From Hoeflea sp. (GTDB lineage Bacteria; Pseudomonadota; Alphaproteobacteria; Rhizobiales; Rhizobiaceae): 64,000 nucleotides of DNA. Positions 15,558 through 24,890 of the stretch are shown piece by piece. The stretch covers positions 124,492 to 188,491 of the forward strand of contig NZ_NVXQ01000007.1 of NCBI RefSeq assembly GCF_002733955.1. Direction: 5' to 3'. Each line of letters opens with the position of its first letter. The stretch's first letter is position 1. Below the pieces are notes generated by a model that worked only from the letters and a program-made list of their open reading frames with translations, had not been told where the DNA came from and did no database searches. Position numbers and translations under genes: made by a program.

Positions 15558-16685
15558 ATGACTCATCTAGGCGAACAAGCCGACGACCTGTCTTCTCCTG
15601 CACGTGCTTACGCGAAAATCTGCGTTATCGGTGCCGGGGCCTGGGGGACCGCACTGGCCTCCGTGGCGCGCCGCGCCGGCCGTGAAACGGCCCTCTGGGG
15701 AAGAGATCAGGCTACAGTCGAGGCAATCAACAGCCGCAATGAAAATCCGCGATACCTTCCCGGTATCACCTTGCCGGATGGCATTGCTGCGACCACCAAC
15801 ATGGCGGAAGCGCTTAAAGGGGCGGAGGCGGTGCTGCTGGTCACGCCGTCGCGGACCTTGCGCGATATCTGCACGCAGATGCGCCCCCACCTGGCTGAAG
15901 GCGTGCCGATCGCGCTCTGCGCCAAGGGGATCGAGGCGGGCTCCGGCTACCTGCTGAGCGAAGTGGCATCCGAGATGCTGCCCGGTCACCAGATCGGCGC
16001 GCTGTCCGGGCCGACTTTCGCGACCGAAACCGCGCTCGGGCACCTGACCGCGGCCACCATCGCCTTCCAGTTTTCCTATGCCGACCGGCTCGACACGGCA
16101 TCGAGCCCGGCGGCGCGGCTGGCGCTGTCGATGGGATCGGAGTTCTTCCGGCCTTACATTTCCGACGATCTCGTCGGGGTCGAGGTCAGCGGCGCGGTCA
16201 AGAACGTGATTGCCATCGCCTGCGGCATGATGACGGGCGCGGGCTATGCGGAAAATACCCGTGCGGCGCTGATCGTGCGTGGTATGGACGAGATGAAGAC
16301 GCTGGCCGACGTGTTTGGCGGACGCCGGGAAACCGTGACCGGGCTTGCCGGCGCGGGCGACCTGACGCTGACCTGCTCGTCGCAGACATCTCGCAACATG
16401 TCGCTCGGGGTTCAGCTCGGCAAGGGCATTGCACGGGACCAGTGTTTTGACGGCAAGGCCGTTGTGGTCGAGGGCGAGGTCAACTCGGTCTCGGTCATGG
16501 ACCTGGCGCGGCGGATGAATATTCGCATGCCGATTTGCGAAAGCGTGTACCGGATCCTGCACCAGGGGGCGGATGTTCGGGAAACCTTCGCCGAGCTCTG
16601 GTCGCGTCCGATCGAGGGCGAACGCCGCGGTTTGTCTATCAGCATCGACCATCCCATTGCCATGGCAGCGGAGGCAGCCGAATGA
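15558..16685 (+). CDS. gpsA: NAD(P)-dependent glycerol-3-phosphate dehydrogenase
   Basis: A 375-residue GpsA homologue that reduces dihydroxyacetone phosphate to sn-glycerol-3-phosphate. Visible: dinucleotide loop CVIGAGAWGTALA (glycines 25, 27, 30), NPRYLPG, CAKGIEAGSG, LSGPTFATE and the catalytic lysine region SGAVKNVIAIACGM. It is about 40 residues longer than typical GpsA, with a non-conserved N-terminal ~18 residues. It overlaps the phosphatase start by ATGA and is the first gene of a unit ending in ggpS. In that setting its job is probably to feed glycerol-3-phosphate to glucosylglycerol synthesis. The genome may hold another, housekeeping gpsA. Confidence 0.92.
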   Translation: MTHLGEQADDLSSPARAYAKICVIGAGAWGTALASVARRAGRETALWGRDQATVEAINSRNENPRYLPGITLPDGIAATTNMAEALKGAEAVLLVTPSRTLRDICTQMRPHLAEGVPIALCAKGIEAGSGYLLSEVASEMLPGHQIGALSGPTFATETALGHLTAATIAFQFSYADRLDTASSPAARLALSMGSEFFRPYISDDLVGVEVSGAVKNVIAIACGMMTGAGYAENTRAALIVRGMDEMKTLADVFGGRRETVTGLAGAGDLTLTCSSQTSRNMSLGVQLGKGIARDQCFDGKAVVVEGEVNSVSVMDLARRMNIRMPICESVYRILHQGADVRETFAELWSRPIEGERRGLSISIDHPIAMAAEAAE

Positions 16686-17461
16686 ACCCGACACGTATCA
16701 ACAGCCCACTCAATACACGGCAATTCGTGCTCGCCACCGATCTCGACGGCACCTTCCTCGGCGGCAGCGAGGAAGACCGGCAGCGGCTTTATGGCTGGAT
16801 CGAAGACAACCGCGAAACCGTGGGCCTGATCTTCGTGACCGGGCGCGATCCCGAATTCATTGGCGCGCTTTGCCGCGAGCGCGGCGTGCCCTGGCCCGAT
16901 TATGCGGTCGGCGATGTCGGCACCACCATTGCCACGGTGTCGTCCGAGACCGGCGTTGCGCCGATCGTGCATCTGGAAGAAGAAATCGCGGCACGCTGGG
17001 GCAGTGCGGGCGACACGGTGCGGGCGCGGCTTGAAGGTCATCCGGGGCTCACGCTGCAGCCGACCGAATTCCGCTACCGGGTCAGCTATGATCTCGATGC
17101 CGAGGCTTTCGATCAATCGGCCTGCAGCATGGTTGAGGAGATGGGGCACCAGTGGCTTATCTCCGACAACCGCTACTTTGATGTGCTGCCCAATGGCGTA
17201 AGCAAGGGGCCGTCGCTGCGCCGGCTGGTGGAGCATCTCGCGGTCGAGCCGGCCCGCGTGCTGTGCGCCGGTGACACGCTCAACGATCTTTCCATGCTCG
17301 AATGCGGGTTGCCCGCAGTCGCGGTTGGAAACTCGGAACCTTCCCTGGTCGAGCGCGTTGCTCATCTGGAGCACCTTCATATGGCGCAAGCGCATGGCGC
17401 GGCGGGCATATTGGAGGCTATTCGTGCTTTCGACATGCACGAGCTACCGAAAGGATACTGA
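16682..17461 (+). CDS. HAD-family phosphatase, probable glucosylglycerol-3-phosphatase
   Basis: A 259-residue HAD hydrolase of the Cof/sucrose-phosphatase type. Motif I is ATDLDGTF (nucleophile D20, acid D22), motif II is IFVTGRD, motif III is SKGPSLRRL with the lysine, motif IV is CAGDTLNDLSML. Lying between gpsA and ggpS, coupled to gpsA by an ATGA overlap and 4 nt before ggpS, it most simply dephosphorylates glucosylglycerol-phosphate made by GgpS. It is not of the classical GgpP length, so the assignment rests on context. A mannosylglycerate- or sucrose-type phosphatase is the main alternative. Confidence 0.8.
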   Translation: MNPTRINSPLNTRQFVLATDLDGTFLGGSEEDRQRLYGWIEDNRETVGLIFVTGRDPEFIGALCRERGVPWPDYAVGDVGTTIATVSSETGVAPIVHLEEEIAARWGSAGDTVRARLEGHPGLTLQPTEFRYRVSYDLDAEAFDQSACSMVEEMGHQWLISDNRYFDVLPNGVSKGPSLRRLVEHLAVEPARVLCAGDTLNDLSMLECGLPAVAVGNSEPSLVERVAHLEHLHMAQAHGAAGILEAIRAFDMHELPKGY

Positions 17462-17465
17462 TTTT

Positions 17466-18959
17466 ATGGCCAGCGATCTTGTCATCGTTTATCACCGCCA
17501 ACCCTACGAGGAAGTCGAAGAAAACGGAAAGATCGTTTTCAAGGAAAACAAGAGCCCGAACGGGATCGTGCCGACGCTGAAAGGCTTTTTCGGCCGGGTC
17601 GACAAGGGCGCCTGGATTGCCTGGAAACTTGCTGACGATGCCGCCAACCCGGATTTCGAGCGGGTCATCGAGATCGAGGACAGCTACGGCAAATACTCGG
17701 TCACGCGGCTGCCGCTGACCCCTGATCAGGTGTCGAGCTTCTATCACATCACGTCGAAGGAAGCGTTCTGGCCGATCCTGCATTCGTTCAAGGAACGCTA
17801 CAATTACGACCCGGTCGACTGGCCGACATTCCGCGAAGTGAACTGGGCCTTTGCCGAGGCCGCCGCCGCCGAGGCCGCGCCCGGTGCCGTGGTCTGGGTG
17901 CATGACTACAATCTGTGGCTGGTGCCCGGCTACCTGCGCAAGCTGCGCCCCGACGTGAAGATCTCGTTCTTCCATCATACGCCGTTCCCCGCCGCCGACA
18001 TGTTCAACGTGCTGCCCTGGCGGCGCGAGATCGTCGACAGCCTGCTGGCCTGCGATGTCGTCGGCTTCCACATTCCCCGTTACGCCGTGAACTTCGTGCA
18101 TGTGGCACAAAGTCTTCTGGAAGTCGGCAATGTGGTGCGCAAGGATGTCAATCCGGACTTCATCTGGGAAGGCACGGCACTGTCGGACCGGCGGGTGCCG
18201 GAATCGGTTCAGTACCAGGGCCGCATGATCCGGATCTCGAGCGCGCCGGTGGGCATCGACTGGGACTATATCCAGGAACGCGCCGAGGCCGAGGAAACCC
18301 GCGAAGCCGCGGTCGCGATCCGTTCAGAACTGGGCGACTGCAAGCTGATCCTGTCGGTCGGGCGTACCGATTACACCAAGGGTGGCGTGCAACAGCTCGA
18401 AAGCTATGAAAGGCTGCTGCATGCGCATCCCGAGATGCACGGCAATGTGCGGCTGATGCATGTCTCGGTCGGCGCCAATCGCAGCATGGCAGCCTATGAA
18501 GAAATCCAGGGCGAAATCGAACAGGTGGCGGGACGGATCAACGGCACGTTCGGATCCTTCGAATGGCAGCCGGTGGCGCTGATTTCCACCGCGATCCCGT
18601 TCAAGGACCTGATCGCCTATTACCAGCTTGCAGACGTGTGCTGGATCACGCCGCTGGCTGACGGCATGAACCTTGTGTGCAAGGAATATGCCGCGGCGCG
18701 TACCGATGGCGACGGCGTGCTGGTGTTGTCGGAATTCGCCGGGGCTGCGGTGGAACTGTCATCGGCCGTCATCACCAACCCGTTCTCGCACCGGTCCATG
18801 GACATGGGCATCGAGCAGGCGCTGGCCATGCCCGAGGATGAGCGCCGCCAGCGGATGGCGATGATGCGCAAGACAGTCGAGAAATACGGCATCAAGGCCT
18901 GGGCCGAAGACCAGATGAGCTATTTCGGCGACGGGGATACGCTGTCCCAGGCCAGCTGA
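17466..18959 (+). CDS. ggpS: Glucosylglycerol-phosphate synthase
   Basis: A 497-residue GT20-family glycosyltransferase that joins ADP-glucose (or another NDP-glucose) to glycerol-3-phosphate. Conserved blocks: VVWVHDYNLWLVPGYLR, SFFHHTPFPAADMFNVLPWR, DVVGFHIPRYAVNF, ILSVGRTDYTKGG and DGMNLVCKEYAA. The HTPFPAADMFNVLPWR block and DYTKGG are closer to GgpS than to trehalose-6-phosphate synthase (HIPFPAPEIF.. and DYSKGI). ATG at 17466 follows AAAGGA by 11 nt. Final gene of the osmolyte operon, ended by the hairpin at 18989. Product serves as a compatible solute against salt stress in marine bacteria and cyanobacteria. Confidence 0.88.
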   Translation: MASDLVIVYHRQPYEEVEENGKIVFKENKSPNGIVPTLKGFFGRVDKGAWIAWKLADDAANPDFERVIEIEDSYGKYSVTRLPLTPDQVSSFYHITSKEAFWPILHSFKERYNYDPVDWPTFREVNWAFAEAAAAEAAPGAVVWVHDYNLWLVPGYLRKLRPDVKISFFHHTPFPAADMFNVLPWRREIVDSLLACDVVGFHIPRYAVNFVHVAQSLLEVGNVVRKDVNPDFIWEGTALSDRRVPESVQYQGRMIRISSAPVGIDWDYIQERAEAEETREAAVAIRSELGDCKLILSVGRTDYTKGGVQQLESYERLLHAHPEMHGNVRLMHVSVGANRSMAAYEEIQGEIEQVAGRINGTFGSFEWQPVALISTAIPFKDLIAYYQLADVCWITPLADGMNLVCKEYAAARTDGDGVLVLSEFAGAAVELSSAVITNPFSHRSMDMGIEQALAMPEDERRQRMAMMRKTVEKYGIKAWAEDQMSYFGDGDTLSQAS

Positions 18960-18988
18960 AAGCTACATATCAGAGCAACACGAGAAGT

Positions 18989-19018
18989 ACGGCGGTCACC
19001 ACGGGTGGCCGCCGTTTT
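18989..19018 (+). terminator. Terminator of the osmolyte operon
   Basis: ACGGCGGTCACC, a 4-nt loop, GTGGCCGCCGT then TTTT (19013-19018 region). The stem has one mismatch. It begins 29 nt after the ggpS stop. Confidence 0.85.
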
Positions 19019-19029
19019 CGTTGCGGGTT

Positions 19030-19100
19030 GCTGTAGCACTTTGAAATGATGCATCTACGTTGGCGTTCAAATGAATTCATTTGAACGCCACATGCATTAG
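19030..19100 (+). repeat. GATGCATGT palindromic repeat, copy 2
   Basis: GCTGTAGCACTTTGAAATGA, TGCATCTACGT, then a perfect 30-nt palindrome at 19061-19090 (TGGCGTTCAAATGAA and its reverse complement) and CATGCATTAG. It lies in the gap between two converging genes, right after the ggpS terminator and touching the stop of the minus-strand gene at 19097. Confidence 0.8.
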
Positions 19101-21160
19101 CGCCCTTCGCGGAACCAGGTGGCGCCGAGCGCCAGGATCATCAGGGCAAGACCGAGGAAGCCGCCGAACAGCGGGATCGAGCGCACGCCCTTGAGCACGC
19201 TTTCATTGCTGGCGCGCAAGCCCATGCGTTCGCCGGCGTCAATGCGGGCGGAACGGGTCGGCAGGATCTGCGGCAGATCGCTTGCCGTTGCATTTACGCG
19301 TGTTGTCAGACCGCCGCTTTCCTCGGAGAGGGGCTGCATCAGGCCGGTGGTTGACACGGTGGCGCGGAATTCGGGCGCATTGACCGCGCCGACATGGGCC
19401 AGAGCGCGCAGATCGCCGGACGTGACCTCGACGAGGCCCGGCTGATCCAGTACCAGTTCGGAACGGAACAGACCTTCATCGGCCGGGGCGAGAATGATCT
19501 CGCGGGTTTCGCCCGAAGGCAATGTCACGCTGGCCGGGTCCGTCGTGTCGGCCATGGTCTGGCGCTCGACCACAAGGGTGCGGCCGTTGGCGGTGGCGCG
19601 CAGGGCTTCTTCTTCCAGCGACGGTTCCTTCATCAGCCAATGGGCAATGCGGCGGTAAAGCGCGACATGCGGGCCGCCGCCTTCAAAACCACGGGCCCAG
19701 AGCCAGCCGTGGTCGGACAGCAGCATCGCCACGCGGCCTTCGCCGTAGCGGTTGAGCACCAGCAGCGGCTCGTTGTCGGCGCCGTTCATCACCACGTCGC
19801 CGATGGTGTCGCCGACGCCGACGGTGCGGAACCAGCGGCCCCAGCCGGGCGGCTCATTGGCGCCGCCGGGCAGGGACCGGGTCACCGGGTGGCGTTTGCC
19901 ATTGTCAGACAGGCGCGGATAGTAGCCGGCATCGGTCACCGAACCCGTCGGCACCGCGGGCAGGGCCGGCGCCAGCGGGGTGTCGGCGATGGTTTCGATG
20001 CCGGAAAACTCAGGTCCGGCGGCAACCAGCATGGCGCCGCCATCTTCGACATAGCGGGCGATGTAATCGTAATAGAGCACCGGCAGCACGCCGCGGTTCT
20101 GGTAGCGGTCAAAGATGATCAGGTCGAATTCGTCGACCTTCTCGACAAACAGCTCCCGGGTCGGAAAGGCGATCAGCGACAGTTCCGAGATCGGCGTGCC
20201 GTCCTGCTTTTCCGGCGGACGCAGAATGGTGAAATGCACCAGGTCGACGGAGGCATCGGATTTCAGCAGGTTGCGCCAGGCGCGTTCACCCGAATGCGGG
20301 GCGCCGGAGACAAGAAGCACGCGCAGGTTTTCGCGGATGCCTTCAATCAGGGTGACGGTGTGGTTGTTGGCGGTGGTGACTTCGCCGTCGAGTTCGTCGA
20401 CGGCAAATTCGACGATGTTCTCGCCACCGCGCGGCAGGTTGAGATAGAACGAGTTTTCCTCGCCGGCGGGCACGGTTTCGGTGGCAATTTCCTCGCCATT
20501 GACGCGAACCGTCACATTGACCGGGTTTCCCGCGGAAGCCGCTCCGTCCTCGCTGACGCGGTAGACGATCTCCTGGTCTTCACCGACAATGCCGAAACGC
20601 GGGCTGCGGACCACATCGACGCGCCGGTCGATCTCGTCCTCGTCGCCGACAATGAGCCCGTGCAGGGGCGCGTCCAGGCCCAATGCCGAGAGCGAGCCGG
20701 GCAGGTCATGGATCTGGCCGTCTGTGATCATCACAGCACCTGCAAGCCGTGAGCTGGGGACATCGCGGATGCCGGAAGACAGCGCCTCGAACAGGCGGGT
20801 GGAGGGCGACTGCGCATCCGGATCGGTGACGGCCTCGATGATACGGGTCTCAAAGGCGGGATAGCGGGCGATGCGCTCGGTCAGCGCCTTCAAGGCGGCA
20901 TCGGTTCGCGCGGTGCGGTCCGCACTCGCCTGGCTGGGGCTGCGATCGACAACGATGGCGACGACGCTGGTGACCGGTTCCCGGTCCTCGAAATTGGCGA
21001 CGGGATTGGCCAGCGCCAGCACCAGAGCCGACAGCGCCAGCGCGCGAAGGGCAGCACCTCGCATGCGCTTGGCAATGGCCCAGCCGACCAGCAGCAGGGC
21101 GACAAGGGCGATCGCCAGGAGCACCGGCAGCGGCAGGAAAGGATCAAAGGCCAGGCTCAT
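19097..21160 (-). CDS. Membrane protein of the MoxR/DUF58 cluster
   Basis: A 687-residue inner-membrane protein. Two N-terminal helices (PLPVLLAIALVALLLVGWAI, LRALALSALVLALANPV) are followed by a von Willebrand-like region (VVAIVVDRSPSQAS, AGAVMITDGQIHDLPG), a large periplasmic part with a DUF1355/glutamine-amidotransferase-like segment (FDLIIFDRYQNRGVLPVLYY, RVAMLLSDHGWLW), and a final helix (FGGFLGLALMILALGATW). MIDAS-like DxSxS is DRSPS here, partly kept. Last gene of the four-gene unit; start 1 nt after the preceding stop. Function of these clusters is thought to be chaperone-like or envelope maintenance. Confidence 0.8.
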   Translation of the reverse strand: MSLAFDPFLPLPVLLAIALVALLLVGWAIAKRMRGAALRALALSALVLALANPVANFEDREPVTSVVAIVVDRSPSQASADRTARTDAALKALTERIARYPAFETRIIEAVTDPDAQSPSTRLFEALSSGIRDVPSSRLAGAVMITDGQIHDLPGSLSALGLDAPLHGLIVGDEDEIDRRVDVVRSPRFGIVGEDQEIVYRVSEDGAASAGNPVNVTVRVNGEEIATETVPAGEENSFYLNLPRGGENIVEFAVDELDGEVTTANNHTVTLIEGIRENLRVLLVSGAPHSGERAWRNLLKSDASVDLVHFTILRPPEKQDGTPISELSLIAFPTRELFVEKVDEFDLIIFDRYQNRGVLPVLYYDYIARYVEDGGAMLVAAGPEFSGIETIADTPLAPALPAVPTGSVTDAGYYPRLSDNGKRHPVTRSLPGGANEPPGWGRWFRTVGVGDTIGDVVMNGADNEPLLVLNRYGEGRVAMLLSDHGWLWARGFEGGGPHVALYRRIAHWLMKEPSLEEEALRATANGRTLVVERQTMADTTDPASVTLPSGETREIILAPADEGLFRSELVLDQPGLVEVTSGDLRALAHVGAVNAPEFRATVSTTGLMQPLSEESGGLTTRVNATASDLPQILPTRSARIDAGERMGLRASNESVLKGVRSIPLFGGFLGLALMILALGATWFREGR

Positions 21161-21161
21161 C

Positions 21162-23972
21162 TCATTGCCCCAATCGTTCGAGAAGCGCGGGGATGTGGAC
21201 CTGGTCGGCCTTGTAGTTGCCGGTCAGCATGTACATGACGATGTTGACGCCGGCGCGGAACGCATATTCGCGCTGCCAGGGATCGGCGGGCACCGTGGAG
21301 AACATCGGAAAGCCCTGCTCGTCCATGGCCCAGGCCGCTGCCATGTCGTTGCCGGTGATCAGGATCGAGGAGACCCCGTCGCCGGCACGGGCCGGGCGTT
21401 CGGCCGGGTTGTCCGACTGGGGGATCGCTTCCACCCAAAGCGGGCCGTCGGAATAGCGGCCCGGGAAGGTGTCGAGCAGGAAGAAGGATTTGGTCAGCAC
21501 GTGATCCGCGGGAACCGGCTCGAGCGGCGGGATATCGAGACTGGCAAGAATCTGCTGCAGCCGCACGGTCAGCGCGCTGGAACCGCCGCCGAGATCGACA
21601 ATCCGGTCCCTTGTGTCAAACAGGACCGTGCCGCCGCTTTTCATGTAGGCATCGATCCGGCTGATGGCGCCGGGTGATGGAATGTCGGCATCCTCGCTCA
21701 TCGGCCAGTAGATCATCGGATAGAGCGCCAGCGGTGCGGTCTCGATGTCGAGACCGATTGCCGTGCCGGGCTCCAGCGCTGTCCTGCTGAACAGGTAGCG
21801 GGAGAGGCTGTCGAGCCCGAGCCTGGAGATGTTGTCGGTCTCGTCGTCCCCGGTGATGACATAGGCCAGGCGGGTGCGGTCCATGCTTTCGAGCAGTTCG
21901 GCATCGCCGGGCTGGCTGTCTTGTGCGCGGGGCGTGCCCGGGGCTGCGAACATCGACAGCGTCAAGGTCGTGGCGAAGACCAGGGCCGCGGCTGCGGAGG
22001 CCGGTTTCATGCCGCGGCGACGGAAGGCGCCGTTGAGAATGAGCACGATCAGCGTGTCGGCAAGCAGCGCGATCAGGGCTGCGCCGAACAGCCAGGGCCG
22101 GAAATCGACGGCGCTGTCGGCCGAGAGCGTGGAGCGGGTGACGGGCGCTTCGAACTCCGGGATGGTGATGGGGGCGAGCGTATCGCCGGGACGGAAAAGG
22201 TTGAGGGCGACGAAGCCGTCCTCGCTGCCATAAAGCCCCGGAGGATTGTCGCGGCCGGCTTGTATCGCGGTGCCGGCGGCCAGATCGAGCGGCTTGGCGT
22301 CTCCGCTGGCGGGCACCAGGGCCGCATTGGCATCGAGCAGACGCCAGGGAGGCAGGATGCCGGAACCGGCCTCGCCGCCGCCCGAGACCGCGCGCGAAAG
22401 TTGCACCACCCGGCGCAGCATGTCGACGAAATGGCCGGAGATCGGCAGGTTCGACCAGCTTGCTTCGGCCGTGACGTGGAACAGCACGACCCGGCCGGCA
22501 CCCCGGTCGGCGGCGGTGACCAGCGGCGTGCCGTCCGCGAGGCTGGCCCAAGTGCGCGCTGCAAGACCGGAAGACGGCTCGGCCAGAACCTGGCGCCGCA
22601 CGGTGATGTCCCGTGGCGTCGGCAAACCTGCGAATGGACCGGTGGCGGGGTAGTCCGCCAGCGGTTGCGGCTCGATCCAGGACAGCGCGCCGCCGAGTTC
22701 ACGCTCGCCCTTGCGCAACAGCACCGGCAACAGCCGGTCATCGGCGGGAGCGGCAGCCAGGCGCGGACCGGCAAAGCGGATCAGGGTGCCGCCACGCTCT
22801 ACCCATTCATTCAGGCCTGTGCTGACATCCTCGGGCAGGGTGCCGATGTCCGACAGCACCACCACCGCGGGCGATTGTTCGAGCAGCCTGGGGACAGAGG
22901 CGGACAATTGCTCTGTGTCGGCCTGGATCAGGTCAGCATAGGGCGAGAGCGCGCGGTTGATGTAATAAAGCGGCGAGAGCAGCGGCTGGGCAATGTCGGC
23001 GGCTTCGCCCGAGACCAGCGCCACCCGGCGGCGGCGGAAACTGTCATCGAGCAGGCGCGCCGTCCCGGCGGTATCGACGCCGCGGACATCAAGCCGGGAG
23101 ATGTCGTTGCGGATTTCAAAAGGCGCCAGGATGGTGCCGGTGGCCTCGGCTTCGCCGGCTTCGAAGCGGATTTCACCTGCGGCGATGTTGCGGCCCTTGT
23201 TGTCACTTGCGGTGAGGTCGAAGCGCTCGGCGCCGGCGGAAGTCAGGCGGCTCATGGTGACGGTGAGCGCTTCGGCGCCGTTATCGGCATTGGTCAGGGC
23301 CAGCGCCTCGGCATCTTCGGCACCGATGATGCGGATGGGGCCGGGCTCGAGCGCCGACAGGCGGCTGAAGGCCTCGGCGGCGTCGGCGGTGTCGATGCCA
23401 TCGGTGATATAGGCGATGGTTCCGGGCCGGGTCTGGCCCAGCGCTGCGATCAGCGCCGTCACCGAGGCGCTGCGTTCCGGACGCAGCGGTTGCGGCTTGG
23501 CGGCGCGCAGCTGCTCGCGGGCGCGCTCGAAGCTGGTCGGCGTGGCGTCATGGCGGCGGTTGGCGGTAAACACGATCGACACCGGGATATCGAGATCCTC
23601 TGCCTCGCCGATCAGGGCTTCGGCGGCTTCGGTGCGGGTCTGCCAGTCCGGCGACGTGGCCCAGCCATTGTCGATGATCAGCGCCAGCGGCCCGTTCGAC
23701 GACAATGCCCGGTCACGCGGATTGAGCACCGGCTCGGCAAGGGCAAGGATCACCAGCGCTGCGATGAGCAGGCGCAGGGCGGTGAGCCACCAGGGGCTGC
23801 GCGAAGGGGTTTCCTCTGCCTTGAGAACACGGGCGAGAATGGCCAGCGGGGCAAAGGGTTCGGCTTGCGGGCGCGGCGGAGTCAGCCGCAGCAGCCACCA
23901 GATCACCGGCAGGGCCAGCAGTCCGAACAGGATTGCCGGGGCGCCGAATGCGAAAGGCAGGCCAGCGATCAT
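21162..23972 (-). CDS. BatA/DUF4159-domain membrane protein
   Basis: A 936-residue protein. The first ~90 residues match the BatA N-terminal region (FGAPAILFGLLALPVIWWLL, PPRPQAEPFAPLAIL, two transmembrane helices); a von Willebrand-like domain follows (GPLALIIDNGWATSPDW). Two further helices lie around residues 640-700 (FGAALIALLADTLIVLILNG, SAAAALVFATTLTLSMFAAP). The C-terminal ~210 residues are DUF4159 (RLAYVITGDDETDNISRLGL, LYPMIYWPMSEDADIPS, GGTVLFDTRD). Its start overlaps the DUF58 gene stop by ATGA. It probably works with MoxR and DUF58 proteins at the inner membrane. Confidence 0.85.
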   Translation of the reverse strand: MIAGLPFAFGAPAILFGLLALPVIWWLLRLTPPRPQAEPFAPLAILARVLKAEETPSRSPWWLTALRLLIAALVILALAEPVLNPRDRALSSNGPLALIIDNGWATSPDWQTRTEAAEALIGEAEDLDIPVSIVFTANRRHDATPTSFERAREQLRAAKPQPLRPERSASVTALIAALGQTRPGTIAYITDGIDTADAAEAFSRLSALEPGPIRIIGAEDAEALALTNADNGAEALTVTMSRLTSAGAERFDLTASDNKGRNIAAGEIRFEAGEAEATGTILAPFEIRNDISRLDVRGVDTAGTARLLDDSFRRRRVALVSGEAADIAQPLLSPLYYINRALSPYADLIQADTEQLSASVPRLLEQSPAVVVLSDIGTLPEDVSTGLNEWVERGGTLIRFAGPRLAAAPADDRLLPVLLRKGERELGGALSWIEPQPLADYPATGPFAGLPTPRDITVRRQVLAEPSSGLAARTWASLADGTPLVTAADRGAGRVVLFHVTAEASWSNLPISGHFVDMLRRVVQLSRAVSGGGEAGSGILPPWRLLDANAALVPASGDAKPLDLAAGTAIQAGRDNPPGLYGSEDGFVALNLFRPGDTLAPITIPEFEAPVTRSTLSADSAVDFRPWLFGAALIALLADTLIVLILNGAFRRRGMKPASAAAALVFATTLTLSMFAAPGTPRAQDSQPGDAELLESMDRTRLAYVITGDDETDNISRLGLDSLSRYLFSRTALEPGTAIGLDIETAPLALYPMIYWPMSEDADIPSPGAISRIDAYMKSGGTVLFDTRDRIVDLGGGSSALTVRLQQILASLDIPPLEPVPADHVLTKSFFLLDTFPGRYSDGPLWVEAIPQSDNPAERPARAGDGVSSILITGNDMAAAWAMDEQGFPMFSTVPADPWQREYAFRAGVNIVMYMLTGNYKADQVHIPALLERLGQ

Positions 23973-24886
23973 GGTTGCGCTACCTTTCCGGCTGCCGGGA
24001 TGCCTGACAGGTGGCCATGGGCTGCGGCAAGGGCTTCCGACGCCAGCCGGTCGGTGCGGTGGGACAGAAAGCTCCAGCCCATGCGGCGTACGCCCTGAGA
24101 CAGCGCGTCACGGCGGGCCAGCCAAGCCTGGCGGTAATCTGCGGCCACGGTTTCAGCGCGTCCTGCCACCAGTTTCTGACCGCTCTCCGGGTCACGGAAT
24201 TCGGTGCGTCCCGAATATGGGAAATTTTCCTCGGATGGATCGGAGACCTCGATGATGTGGCCGTGGATCCCGCGCCGTGCGGCCGGGCCGATGCAGTTCT
24301 CGAGGGTTTCATCGGCGTCAAGAAAATCGCCGATCAGCACGACATCACTCATCCGGCCGATGCGTCCGAGATCGGGCAGGGTGGACTGCGCCGGTGCATG
24401 GGCCAGCGCCAGCGCCAGCCGTTCGGCGGCGTTTCGCGACGAGACCGGTTCCATGACGCCGGGACAGCCGACGCGTTCGCCGGAGCGGGCAAGGATCTCG
24501 GCCAGCGCCAGCATCAGCACCAGGCCGCGGCTTTCCTTGCTGACCAGCGCGATATCGGACTTGTAGAGCATGGATGGTGACTGATCGGCCCAGAGCCAGA
24601 TCGTATGGGCGGCTTCCCACTCCCGGTCGCGGACATAGAGCTGGTCATCGCGGGCCGAGCGGCGCCAGTCGATGCGGGACAGCGATTCCCCGTCGACATA
24701 GGGCCGGAACTGCCAGAAGGTCTCGCCGATGCCGCGCTTGCGGCGACCGTGCCAGCCGGCGATCACGGTGTTGGCAACGCGGCGGGCCTCGGCCAGGCAA
24801 TCGGGCAGCAGGGCCGCGCGCTGGCGGGCGCGGGCAAGCGCGTCAAGCCGTTCCGTGGGCTGGGTCAGCTGGCCGATCGGCGCCAT
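23969..24886 (-). CDS. DUF58-domain protein
   Basis: A 305-residue protein typical of the DUF58 partner of MoxR ATPases: WHGRRKRGIGETFWQFRPY, GESLSRIDWRRSARDDQLYV and the von Willebrand-like ADQSPSMLYKSD. Loss of transmembrane helices compared with longer DUF58 proteins suggests a soluble form. Starts 4 nt after the MoxR gene ends and overlaps the next gene by four bases, so the three are coupled. Confidence 0.9.
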   Translation of the reverse strand: MAPIGQLTQPTERLDALARARQRAALLPDCLAEARRVANTVIAGWHGRRKRGIGETFWQFRPYVDGESLSRIDWRRSARDDQLYVRDREWEAAHTIWLWADQSPSMLYKSDIALVSKESRGLVLMLALAEILARSGERVGCPGVMEPVSSRNAAERLALALAHAPAQSTLPDLGRIGRMSDVVLIGDFLDADETLENCIGPAARRGIHGHIIEVSDPSEENFPYSGRTEFRDPESGQKLVAGRAETVAADYRQAWLARRDALSQGVRRMGWSFLSHRTDRLASEALAAAHGHLSGIPAAGKVAQP

Positions 24887-24890
24887 CGGC

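Noticed and set aside
21921-24098. A 725-codon plus-strand open frame across the BatA/DUF58 genes
   Set aside because: It is the antisense shadow of strongly recognisable minus-strand genes in GC-rich DNA; its sequence is Gly/Arg/Gln-rich without any domain.
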